Assembly (NCBI GenBank): GCA_021773215.1
Contig: JAJFKM010000045.1
Span: 1-37,746 of the forward strand
Reading direction: 5' to 3'
DNA length: 37,746 bases
Origin: Gammaproteobacteria bacterium
GTDB taxonomy: Bacteria; Pseudomonadota; Gammaproteobacteria; Eutrophobiales; Eutrophobiaceae
Made by a program: the position numbers and the translations under genes. Below, in pieces: positions 17,517-25,056 of the stretch. How positions within the stretch are numbered: the first letter of the stretch is position 1; the number at the start of each line of letters is the position of its first letter. The notes under the pieces were generated by a model. That model saw only the letters and a list, made by a program, of their open reading frames with translations. It was not told the origin of the DNA and did no database searches.

Positions 17517-18472
17517 TCGTGTAAATCAAGTGTTCCGATAAGTTCGGATATATTATTCAGATTATGTTTGTTTAGATAGTCAATAATACCTTTATTTAAC
17601 TTAGGACAAATAAGCGGCTCATAGAATAATGCTGTGCCAATACCCACCGTTGTTGCACCAGCGATCATAAATTCAATCGCATCTTCTACTGTTGTAATAC
17701 CACCTTGACCGATAATGGGAATGTTATGCTGTTTAGCGACTTGATGGACCTGATGCACCTTCAATAGTGCAATCGGTTTAATCGCAGGGCCAGATAAGCC
17801 CCCCTGATTATTACCTATAACCGGTTGTCGCGATTCAATATCTATAGCCATACCCATTAGAGTATTAATCACAGCAAAGCCATCTGTGCCAGCCTCTATA
17901 CAGCGCCTCGCATTCTCTGCAATATCTGTCTGATTCGGCGATAGTTTTGTTATTAATGGTTTTTTAGTCGCACTCCGGCAAGCTGCAACAACCCGTGCAG
18001 ACATATCAGGATCATTGCCAAATGCTACACCGCCCTCTTTCACATTCGGGCATGAGATATTGATCTCCATTGCATCAATCGGCGAATCATCAAAAATTCG
18101 TGTCACTTCTTCATATTCTTCAACCGTTGAACCGGATAAGTTTGCGATAAAGCGTGTTTCAGTAAAGTCCAGATTGGGAAGGTACTCATCGACTACAATT
18201 TTAGACCCTGGATTTTGGAGACCTATCGCATTGATCATGCCCATATAGGTTTCTGTAACACGGTGAGGAGGATTACCCAGCCGTGGTTCCAGCGTCGTGC
18301 CTTTTAAACATATAGCACCCACATCAGTATTGGAAAAACCATTAATGCGTGTGTATTCTTCACCAAAGCCTACACAGCCCGATAATAGAACCAATGGTGA
18401 GTTAAATTTCAAACCACAAAATTCTATCTCTAGTCGTTTCTTATCTTGTTCATTTAGCGAAGTTATTGTCAT
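17513..18472 (-). CDS. pyrD: Dihydroorotate dehydrogenase, class 1B-like catalytic subunit
   Basis: PyrD oxidises dihydroorotate to orotate with FMN in pyrimidine synthesis. The 319-residue protein resembles class 1 (cytosolic) enzymes: a catalytic Cys141 in NISCPNVKEGG (class 2 uses Ser), NPPHRVTET and GLQNPG near 67-88, and the FMN phosphate loop IGQGGITTVEDAIEFMIAGA. It lacks the N-terminal membrane-binding helices of the class 2 enzymes found in E. coli. Class 1B enzymes normally need the FeS/FAD subunit PyrK; none is next to it. It is convergent with the TPR gene and divergent from trmL (36-bp gap). Confidence 0.88.
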   Translation of the reverse strand: MTITSLNEQDKKRLEIEFCGLKFNSPLVLLSGCVGFGEEYTRINGFSNTDVGAICLKGTTLEPRLGNPPHRVTETYMGMINAIGLQNPGSKIVVDEYLPNLDFTETRFIANLSGSTVEEYEEVTRIFDDSPIDAMEINISCPNVKEGGVAFGNDPDMSARVVAACRSATKKPLITKLSPNQTDIAENARRCIEAGTDGFAVINTLMGMAIDIESRQPVIGNNQGGLSGPAIKPIALLKVHQVHQVAKQHNIPIIGQGGITTVEDAIEFMIAGATTVGIGTALFYEPLICPKLNKGIIDYLNKHNLNNISELIGTLDLHD

Positions 18473-18508
18473 ACTAGATATTGTCTTTCAAAAATATAAA
18501 ATCAGCTT

Positions 18509-18967
18509 ATGTTTAATATTGTTCTATTTGAGCCAGAAATCCCACCCAATACCGGCAACATTATACGTCTTTGTGCGAACACCGGCGCACACTTGCATTT
18601 AATTCACCCACTTGGCTTTGATATGAATGAAAAAAGCCTGCGACGTGCTGGGCTGGATTATATCGATCAATCCATTATACATCACTACGATAATTATCAA
18701 GATTACCTCGAACGCAGTGATAGAGAGTCACTTTATGCAATCTCAACAAAAGGAACTCAACATTATTCTGATTGTAATTTCAATGAAGGAGATGATTTTA
18801 TCTTTGGACCAGAAACCCGAGGGTTGCCAAATGAGATATTAGATGAGTTTAAAACTGATAAAATCTTACGTATTCCAATGTTAGAAAACAGCCGAAGTTT
18901 AAATTTATCAAATTCGGCAAGTATTATTGTTTATGAAGCCTGGCGGCAAAATAATTTCAAACAATAG
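18509..18967 (+). CDS. trmL: tRNA (cytidine/uridine-34-2'-O)-methyltransferase TrmL
   Basis: TrmL is a SPOUT-class enzyme that methylates the 2'-OH of the wobble base in tRNA-Leu isoacceptors. The 152 residues match the family length. It begins MFNIVLFEPEIPPNTGNIIRL (typical), and has the trefoil-knot SAM motifs IFGPETRGLP and IPMLENSRSLNLSNSASIIVYEAWRQ. It is a stand-alone plus-strand gene whose stop ends 1 nt from the stop of the convergent mshP, leaving no room for a terminator outside coding sequence. Confidence 0.94.
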   Translation: MFNIVLFEPEIPPNTGNIIRLCANTGAHLHLIHPLGFDMNEKSLRRAGLDYIDQSIIHHYDNYQDYLERSDRESLYAISTKGTQHYSDCNFNEGDDFIFGPETRGLPNEILDEFKTDKILRIPMLENSRSLNLSNSASIIVYEAWRQNNFKQ

Positions 18968-18968
18968 A

Positions 18969-19400
18969 TCAGGGAGCATCCGTTATTGATATATTAACTT
19001 GTCTGGAAACATACGCTATGTCACCAGGATTGCCTCTTGTTGCTCTTGAGGTTAGTGCGTAAACATTGTACATGCCAATACCGGACTCATTATATTGAGT
19101 CACTGGAGAAGGCAGTCTTGTACATGTAAGTACCACTGCATAACCATTAGTATTTCCACCTGTTAAATTAATCGTTGGTGAAGAACAAGCTCCCGAACCA
19201 TGAATAAGATCTCGTACAGCCCATTCAATACCGCTACGTGCTGCAAACCAGGCCTGCATAGTTCCTGCTGAAACTGTTGTATTAATAGAGCTGACACTCG
19301 TCAGAGTTGACATATAACCACCAATCAAGGCGAGCAAGACAATTAGTATCACCGCGACGATAGCACTGAATCCACGCTGACATTTTCTCATTATCTTCAT
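18969..19400 (-). CDS. mshP: MSHA minor pilin-like protein MshP
   Basis: A 143-residue protein with a short basic leader and a prepilin-like site: QRG followed by FSAIVAVILIVLLALIGGYM. The usual Glu at mature position 5 is Val, as in the tip-type minor pseudopilins, so it may sit at the pilus tip without the Glu5 contact (inference). The sequence after the helix (TMQAWFAARSGIEWAVRDLI) resembles MshP/PilX-type proteins. It overlaps mshO by 4 nt and is the last gene of the pilus operon. Confidence 0.82.
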   Translation of the reverse strand: MKIMRKCQRGFSAIVAVILIVLLALIGGYMSTLTSVSSINTTVSAGTMQAWFAARSGIEWAVRDLIHGSGACSSPTINLTGGNTNGYAVVLTCTRLPSPVTQYNESGIGMYNVYALTSRATRGNPGDIAYVSRQVNISITDAP

Positions 19401-20248
19401 GGTTGATTGTCCACATGGACTTGCTGTAACAAGGTAACACTGGCACCTGCCAATGTAGAATCAGATATTGTTACACTTAACGTGACTAAGCCGGCACGTG
19501 TTGCAGAGCCTGCATTATAAGTGAAACTACATGCACTAACCTGATTGACCAATAAATTACCCATGGCAACTGACCCACCAATAGGGTAATCATCGAATCT
19601 ATTAATTTCCCCACCACTACAAACAAAACTGACCGGTGTATCTACAATAAAAAATCTTTGTCGTGGCGATCGAAAGGGGAAAGGAGGCGCATCAGCAAAT
19701 GTAATATAATTAGCCGTTGTGGCTGAGGTAATAACTGCAATATTATCTTGATTATAAGCATTTGCTCCAGTTTGCCCGGTATTATAAATCACCAGACAAT
19801 CTGCCGTACTGGCAATACATTCCGCTCGTGATGTGCCGAAACTTGTTGGAACATTATTTAATGCCCCCATTACTTCAAAACAGTCTCCTGTTAATGCGAA
19901 ATTCAATCTATCCTGGGCAGGCGGTGATCCACCGGGACAAACTGCAGCTCCGCCACCAGGTTTAGCACGATAACGACCTCCATCTAATGTTCGTAAAAAT
20001 TCAACCGTTGTTCCGCCAGTAACGCGAATGCTGTTGGGCAAAGCCAGACGTATTTCTCGTGTCATTCTTTGTAGTGCAGTGTCTGCAATATCAACCAGGC
20101 GCGTCCTTTTTTCAACGTCGACAAAGGCTTGCATGGGACCGCGAAGAACCATAAATAACACACCTGATAAAATGCCAACGATCAAAATGACAACAATCAT
20201 TTCGATCAAGGTAAAGCCTCTTTTAAATTTAACTTTCATTCTGGACAT
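19397..20248 (-). CDS. mshO: MSHA minor pilin-like protein MshO
   Basis: A prepilin-like protein of about 283 residues with a canonical type IV prepilin site (KRG, then FTLIEMIVVILIVGILSGVLF). After the hydrophobic helix comes a GspJ/MshO-like globular domain: FVDVEKRTRLVDIADTALQRMTREIRLALPNSIR and later a Cys-containing beta region. I chose the ATG at 20248, which overlaps the mshD stop as TGATG; a TTG one codon earlier is also open. Minor pilins prime or cap the filament. It is tightly linked to mshD and mshP. Confidence 0.85.
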   Translation of the reverse strand: MSRMKVKFKRGFTLIEMIVVILIVGILSGVLFMVLRGPMQAFVDVEKRTRLVDIADTALQRMTREIRLALPNSIRVTGGTTVEFLRTLDGGRYRAKPGGGAAVCPGGSPPAQDRLNFALTGDCFEVMGALNNVPTSFGTSRAECIASTADCLVIYNTGQTGANAYNQDNIAVITSATTANYITFADAPPFPFRSPRQRFFIVDTPVSFVCSGGEINRFDDYPIGGSVAMGNLLVNQVSACSFTYNAGSATRAGLVTLSVTISDSTLAGASVTLLQQVHVDNQP

Positions 20249-20817
20249 CAAAAGTTTGTCTTATAGCCACTTAGACTCATAGTTGCTCCATTAGAGTGAG
20301 TCACATCAACATCAATGCGCACAACCTGTCCATTAGTTCCATTTAATCCATTTAACGTTGCCGTATCGTCAACGGTCACATTAACAGTATAATTTTCCAG
20401 TCCTGAAATCACTCCACTTCCGGTTTGATCCATTGCTCCCACGTCATTCAAACTATTGTAATCACAAACATCATCAAAAACAGCGCGTCCTGTTTCTGCT
20501 CCACCTGTTGCATTTACACCACCACAAGCATTTGGCGATACAGTGCTACATGCTGAAAAAGTGCAATCAACAGAACACCCTGTTGCAGGATCAGTATCAG
20601 GATCAAAATTCGGCTCACAAAATTGATTCAACATAATCTCTTCCAGATAAGCTCGTGCGATAGCATTACCTTGAACCCGTATTTGTGGATCAACACTATT
20701 TTTTGTGGTGTTTATTATGAGAGTAAGAAATGCTGTCACTCCGATTGATAAAATAACAATTGCTACAACTAGTTCTATCAGGCTAAACCCTGAATAATTA
20801 ATTTTAATTTTATTCAT
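20248..20817 (-). CDS. mshD: MSHA minor pilin-like protein MshD
   Basis: A minor prepilin of about 189 residues. It has a short leader and a canonical site (NYSG, then FSLIELVVAIVILSIGVTAF). The following segment INTTKNSVDPQIRVQGNAIARAYLEEIMLNQFC is typical of MshD/PilV-like proteins. The C-terminal part is rich in Asp, Asn and Thr and includes a cluster of Cys residues, probably disulphide bonded outside the cell. I chose the ATG at 20817; it overlaps the end of mshC by 8 nt, while an upstream in-frame TTG is less likely. Confidence 0.85.
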   Translation of the reverse strand: MNKIKINYSGFSLIELVVAIVILSIGVTAFLTLIINTTKNSVDPQIRVQGNAIARAYLEEIMLNQFCEPNFDPDTDPATGCSVDCTFSACSTVSPNACGGVNATGGAETGRAVFDDVCDYNSLNDVGAMDQTGSGVISGLENYTVNVTVDDTATLNGLNGTNGQVVRIDVDVTHSNGATMSLSGYKTNF

Positions 20818-21271
20818 GTGCAAAACCGGTTTCTGGTTCTATTGTAATAATTCGTGAACCAAGATTTAATGATAAATCACCTGCTGTAGCAGTTGGTCGC
20901 CCAATATTATCGAATCGTATTGCCGTCGTCAGATCAGCGCTTGATTCAGGTGTGCTGTTATTACAAAAATTATTTAATCCTGTTGCTGGGTTTGTTATTG
21001 AAGTTCCAAGACAACCTAAGCCGGCAGGCGTACCATTCCATTGCAGAGTACAACCTGAAGCAGCGATAGAGACATTGACCTCGCATCCAGAACCAATCGC
21101 CTGTTTTTGTCCATACCGTATCGCAGCCATTGACTGTTGCGCAAAACCACTCTCACGAAATGTATCCAAATCAACCTTGGGTAACATAAATGCTGCCAGT
21201 ATTCCCATGAGCAAGATAACAACAATTAATTCAATTAATGTGAACCCATTTTTTTCTTTTGAACAAATCAT
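20810..21271 (-). CDS. mshC: MSHA minor pilin-like protein MshC
   Basis: A 153-residue prepilin-like protein. The leader MICSKEKNG is followed by FTLIELIVVILLMGILAAFMLPK, a perfect type IV prepilin N-terminus with Glu5. The next part, FAQQSMAAIRYGQKQAIGSGCEVNVSI, is of GspH/MshC type, with several Cys in the globular half. The order mshC-mshD-mshO-mshP is the same as in the Vibrio MSHA locus. It starts 19 bp after the O-antigen-ligase-like gene, with an AGG-containing ribosome site. Confidence 0.83.
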   Translation of the reverse strand: MICSKEKNGFTLIELIVVILLMGILAAFMLPKVDLDTFRESGFAQQSMAAIRYGQKQAIGSGCEVNVSIAASGCTLQWNGTPAGLGCLGTSITNPATGLNNFCNNSTPESSADLTTAIRFDNIGRPTATAGDLSLNLGSRIITIEPETGFAHE

Positions 21272-21290
21272 CTACACACCTGTTCTTCTG

Positions 21291-23141
21291 CTATGAAGAG
21301 TCGACTAATTCTGTTCGCACTTTGATTAAATAATATGAATCTGGATTTTGCACCAAATAGTCATCAAGTAATTGTGTCGCTTTTTCATATTCTCCTATAA
21401 GAAACAGGGTGCGAACATATTCAGACTGTGCCTGCTGATTATTTGGTAACCATTGTAAGACATTTTGAAACCACGATAATACCACTTCATGAGATACCGC
21501 ATTAGATAATAATTCTGGCATATCACGATGCAGGATTGCTCGCCAAAATAAGCTTGCAACTTCATAAGGATTAGCTTTTACGCCCTGTTCATAGAGCTTG
21601 TCAGCTCGTTGCGCTGGCTCAGATTCTCCTGTTACTTTAGCCGCGTGATACCAAATATCCCCTTCTACTAAATAATACGAAGACTCATAGGGTGCAAACC
21701 GGCGAGCCATCTCGTAATAGACTAAAGCTGATTCTATATCCAGCCGTTTCTTATCACGATTGGCTTGATCAAAGGCGAGCTGTGCTACAGCAGGTTGAGA
21801 TAGATAAGAGACAACAACCAGTCCGACAAGACTTTTAATGACCACAGGTCTAATCATAATGCATGGTAATTTCAACGTATAAAAGAAACAACCTTGTAAA
21901 TTCTTATTAAATAACTGATTAAAATACCCGAGATAGCAACCATACATCATTATTAAAAAAGGTGTATAAAACAGAAAACCGACCAATGCCTGCACATAGA
22001 ACCCAACAAGACCTGTCATTAAAGCCAACATTATAGCGCGGTCTGAAACAGCTATTTCTTTCCAACTTATAAATAACATACTAATAATCATTACAGGAAT
22101 AGATATAAATATTGTTAAACCTAAAATGCCTGTTTCCATCCACAGTTGCAAATAATCATTATGCGCAAAACGGGTTGCATTGCCTATGTGCGGCGCATGT
22201 TGATCGCGGACCTGAAAATATTGATAAGTATGAAGTCCATGCCCAGTTATAGGCTTTTCTTTTATTTGCTGCCAGGCTATATCGTATAGCATGGTGCGGT
22301 GGCTCATAGTAGAAACCACACTTTCTGTTCTTACCAAATGACTAACATCATTTTTAAATATCAAACCAAAATTTCTGTCACTTTGATTTATTCCAAATTC
22401 GATTTTTTTCAAATCCACTAATTCAATAAAACAATACGTAGAAAAAACAAGAACAAACCCAATAGTCAGCTTTTTAAGCCTGTTCTTATTAATATCAATA
22501 ACTAAGATCCTGCATAATATATAAATAAAGAAAATACTGACAATAAACGCAGTCCAACCACCACGACTCTGCGTCACTAGCAATGCCAAGAATAGTACAA
22601 GTATCAAAGCATATATCTTTTGTGACTCTTTTTTATGAACATAAAAAATGGTTAATGGTAATAAGATTATATTGATACAAGCAGCAAATGAATTCGGAGT
22701 ATAGAATATTGCGTTGGCTCTCTGCCCTGCATACACTAAATAACCAGAACCTGTAAGGTATTGCGTTAAACCCCAAATGCTCAACAGTAAAAACAGTGCA
22801 CATAAAATAGTGACAGACTGCTTTATAAAATTATCACTGGCAAAACTAAATAGCAAAAAACCACTGGCAAAAAATAGGATGAGATAAGCAGCATTTGTAT
22901 TATTAGCGGGATGAACAAATATCATATTCAGTGTTAATAGCAATATAAATGCAAATACTGTAATCGTTAAGGGATTCAGAACTAATCTTGAATCATAATA
23001 ATAAAGTGAAAGGAGGAAAATAATAGAAACTGAAACCCACCAGAAAACGTAACCATTAATGATTGAAATCACTAATGCCAGAATTAGAGAAATACACATA
23101 AAAAAAGAGGGCCAATTGGCCCTCTTTATTAAATCAAACAT
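21291..23141 (-). CDS. O-antigen ligase / PglL-like oligosaccharyltransferase with TPR tail
   Basis: About 616 residues. The N-terminal two thirds are a polytopic membrane domain with roughly a dozen helices. The Wzy_C signature region is near 300-345, with GHGLHTYQYF, RFAHNDYLQLWMETGILGL and the conserved His/Asn pair, after a QSRGGW motif near 190. The last 160 or so residues are soluble, with TPR-like repeats (ALVYYEMARRFAPYESSYYL, YEKATQLLDDYLVQNPDSYY). Proteins of this architecture include Wzy polymerases, WaaL ligases and the pilin O-oligosaccharyltransferases PglL/TfpO. Location between the major pilin and minor pilin genes favours pilin glycosylation (inference). Start choice is open: TTG 23147, ATG 23141 (used here) or ATG 23099, because a terminator hairpin lies in the first codons. 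Confidence 0.8.
   Translation of the reverse strand: MFDLIKRANWPSFFMCISLILALVISIINGYVFWWVSVSIIFLLSLYYYDSRLVLNPLTITVFAFILLLTLNMIFVHPANNTNAAYLILFFASGFLLFSFASDNFIKQSVTILCALFLLLSIWGLTQYLTGSGYLVYAGQRANAIFYTPNSFAACINIILLPLTIFYVHKKESQKIYALILVLFLALLVTQSRGGWTAFIVSIFFIYILCRILVIDINKNRLKKLTIGFVLVFSTYCFIELVDLKKIEFGINQSDRNFGLIFKNDVSHLVRTESVVSTMSHRTMLYDIAWQQIKEKPITGHGLHTYQYFQVRDQHAPHIGNATRFAHNDYLQLWMETGILGLTIFISIPVMIISMLFISWKEIAVSDRAIMLALMTGLVGFYVQALVGFLFYTPFLIMMYGCYLGYFNQLFNKNLQGCFFYTLKLPCIMIRPVVIKSLVGLVVVSYLSQPAVAQLAFDQANRDKKRLDIESALVYYEMARRFAPYESSYYLVEGDIWYHAAKVTGESEPAQRADKLYEQGVKANPYEVASLFWRAILHRDMPELLSNAVSHEVVLSWFQNVLQWLPNNQQAQSEYVRTLFLIGEYEKATQLLDDYLVQNPDSYYLIKVRTELVDSS
23101..23127 (-). terminator. 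Intrinsic terminator after mshA, inside the next reading frame
   Basis: On the minus strand a perfect 24-nt palindrome (half-site AAAGAGGGCCAA, 23104-23127) is followed by a run of T, giving the classic hairpin plus U-tract 26 nt after the mshA stop. It should end most mshA transcripts. It also lies in codons 6-14 of the downstream membrane-protein gene if that gene starts at 23141. Confidence 0.88.
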
Positions 23142-23152
23142 TGGCAAATATA

Positions 23153-23584
23153 TTACCCGCTACATAATCCAGAAGATAGTGTTCCGGTAGCTGCTGTTCC
23201 TGATGGAGGGGTAACCGTTATAATAGTTGTACCGCCTACTGCACAAGTTGCTGCAACACCACCAACAGTTGACCCACTAATAGTTACAGTGCCACCACCG
23301 CCATCACTTGTTACATTCGTGATAGCTGGAACATTAGAAAAGTCAGTTGCGGCAATTATAGTATTTAGTGTTTGAGGTGCACCCTGAAATAGACCTAATT
23401 GAATTACTGCAGACGAGGAAATTGCACCCACAATACCCTGAGCAACTGCCGTGTTTGCATTGTTAGTTAAATTTGCAAATCGAGGTACTGCTGTTGCCGC
23501 CAGAATGCCTAAAATAACTATCACAACGACTAACTCAATAAGTGTAAAACCTTTCTGTGTATTTCTAACTTTTATTATTTTCAT
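23153..23584 (-). CDS. mshA: MSHA major pilin MshA
   Basis: A 143-residue type IVa prepilin. The 12-residue leader ends in KG and is followed by [27 protein letters not shown], the canonical helix with Glu5. The globular part is small and rich in Gly, Ala, Thr and Ser, with two cysteines (C114, C141) placed to form the C-terminal disulphide loop. It ends SGLCSG. I call it the major pilin because of its position, small size, strong ribosome site AGGAGAG (23592-23598, 7-nt spacing), dedicated leader and immediate terminator, all signs of high separate expression. The low-complexity segment [18 protein letters not shown] is a possible glycosylation region (inference). Confidence 0.9.
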   Translation of the reverse strand: MKIIKVRNTQKGFTLIELVVVIVILGILAATAVPRFANLTNNANTAVAQGIVGAISSSAVIQLGLFQGAPQTLNTIIAATDFSNVPAITNVTSDGGGGTVTISGSTVGGVAATCAVGGTTIITVTPPSGTAATGTLSSGLCSG

Positions 23585-23815
23585 GAAATTTCTCTCCTAG
23601 TAATAGAGCCGCAGCTCTTTTATAAATAGCCCTGCTCCCGCTGATCGCAACCTTGGGGCAATCCTTTAGTTAGGGTGTAAATAATCAGGCTCCATCCTGA
23701 TATATATACTGGATAACTCCAGATTCTATTAAAAATTTACATTGTGATTAACTGTGGTTTCTAAACATATAAATTTCAAGGCAAAGTTTACGTAAGTTAC
23801 TGTATTTATTTAAAT
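23585..23815 (-). promoter_or_regulatory. Structured leader / promoter region of mshA
   Basis: This 231-bp gap before the major pilin gene holds three hairpins on the transcribed strand: CTGGA-GTTA-TCCAG (23709-23722), ATCAGG-ATGGAG-CCTGAT (23684-23701) and AGAGC-TGCG-GCTCT (23605-23618), the last just before the AGGAGAG ribosome site. The first two could end the upstream message or be regulatory; the last could stabilise mRNA. No near-consensus sigma-70 promoter is clear. A separate mshA promoter is likely given the spacing but I cannot place it. Confidence 0.5.
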
Positions 23816-24412
23816 TTAGAATGGCTTAACATTCCAAATCATATAAATCCCGGCAAGTGCTACAAAAAATCCAAAAATTCGAGGATTACCTGGCAATATC
23901 CTGTCTGGCAGATCTTTATTTGAATCCATAAATTTCAATGGTCCATCAGTATCAACCCAATGATTTCCCCATGCCTCAAATGACTTTAAGGCGCTAGGAC
24001 GGCTAAACATAATCAGGCCAAATATTATTGCCAAAACTATCGCGGCAATTAATAGATAATACAGCATAACAAACAACCATTTTTCAAATTCAGACTCGGC
24101 TAACTTAACAAGATAATCCATTATACTCTCAATGCCGGTATAATATGTAAGCATATATAAACATATGATAGAGGCTATGATTACCAAAGCTCCAAATACT
24201 CGATGATGCCGGTAAAAAAATCGCTCTTTGTATCTGGGTGCATTTAATCTATGAAAAAAGTCGTCTGTTGCAACCCAATGATTTAGTTTGTTTGCAATCT
24301 TAAATATTTTTTCTGGAATTAACATGAATCCCATGCCCACCGGTATTAAAAGAACACCGATAACAAATATAAAGTTAAGCAACCAGGTATAAATTTCGTT
24401 CGTATAATTCAT
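23816..24412 (-). CDS. Uncharacterised membrane protein with internal duplication, in pilus operon
   Basis: A 198-residue inner-membrane protein I do not recognise. Four membrane helices are predicted at about 11-32, 72-90, 112-135 and 177-193. The two halves look duplicated: residues 25-87 and 131-191 share the order membrane helix end, a Phe/Pro-rich turn, N(H)HWVxTD (NHWVATD at 44-50, NHWVDTD at 150-156), a hydrophilic loop, then a hydrophobic helix starting RVFGALV / RIFGFFV. The loops are basic in the first half. It lies between the MshF-like gene and mshA, where mshB is found in the Vibrio locus, but it has no prepilin signal. A role as pilus accessory or regulator is inferred from position only. 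Confidence 0.75.
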   Translation of the reverse strand: MNYTNEIYTWLLNFIFVIGVLLIPVGMGFMLIPEKIFKIANKLNHWVATDDFFHRLNAPRYKERFFYRHHRVFGALVIIASIICLYMLTYYTGIESIMDYLVKLAESEFEKWLFVMLYYLLIAAIVLAIIFGLIMFSRPSALKSFEAWGNHWVDTDGPLKFMDSNKDLPDRILPGNPRIFGFFVALAGIYMIWNVKPF

Positions 24413-24431
24413 GCTAATATCTTTTAATTAC

Positions 24432-25040
24432 TTAATAATTCCATTGGTAGTTATCGACTGGGTGTAACTTCATCGACTTAAATTCATCTATTTCCGGATC
24501 ATATTGTTTATTAGAATTTTTATCAGCATAGTCAATTTTTATTCGAAACTGAATCATAGACGCATTATCATTGTCACTGGTAAAATACTCACTGTTACTA
24601 ACTATATAAGTCAAAAATAAATTATCCTGATTAAAATACCACTTACCTTTCTCCATCGAGTCCATGGTATATGCGTTAATTTCACCACCATAGTTTGAAG
24701 GTCTGTTATTTGAGCCCATCACTAGAGCCGATGGAATATCATTCATTTTTATTTTCAGAGTATTTACATCTATATTTGATTGCATACCTAACATAGGATT
24801 TGATTCTGCTATAGTGTCGAGTTCCTGATATTTGCCACGCATGACAGCCATTGCTGCACCATAGTTTAGCGCTGTATTAATATTAATCACTGTACTGGCT
24901 ATCATGCTTTGTTCTGCCCTTGAAAATAAAACTAATACATTCCGACTTAACGTTCCAATCAATATCGTCAAAATAAATATCGCAATCACCAACTCAATTT
25001 TTGTAAGATTTCGATCACTCCAGCGATGAGCCAATTCCAT
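24432..25040 (-). CDS. MshF-like prepilin-related protein
   Basis: A 202-residue protein with a type IV pilin-like N-terminal helix, DRNLTKIELVIAIFILTILIGTLS, preceded by a short basic segment. Glu is at the expected mature position 5, but the residue before the normal cleavage point is Asn11, not Gly. The rest is hydrophilic, with Tyr- and Asp-rich stretches and no Cys. Position between mshG and mshA matches mshF. Without the Gly it may stay uncleaved as a membrane-anchored assembly factor, or be cut inefficiently (inference). It starts 16 bp after the mshG stop. Confidence 0.65.
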   Translation of the reverse strand: MELAHRWSDRNLTKIELVIAIFILTILIGTLSRNVLVLFSRAEQSMIASTVININTALNYGAAMAVMRGKYQELDTIAESNPMLGMQSNIDVNTLKIKMNDIPSALVMGSNNRPSNYGGEINAYTMDSMEKGKWYFNQDNLFLTYIVSNSEYFTSDNDNASMIQFRIKIDYADKNSNKQYDPEIDEFKSMKLHPVDNYQWNY

Positions 25041-25056
25041 TATTGTATGACCACTA

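Noticed and set aside
23643-23664. Sigma-54 promoter-like TTGCCCC-AAGG-TTGC upstream of mshA
   Set aside because: The -12 GC is present, but the -24 element has TG where the near-invariant GG is required, so it is not convincing.
23585-23815. Cyclic-di-GMP (GEMM) riboswitch before mshA
   Set aside because: The leader has hairpins but none of the conserved GEMM core segments that I can recognise.
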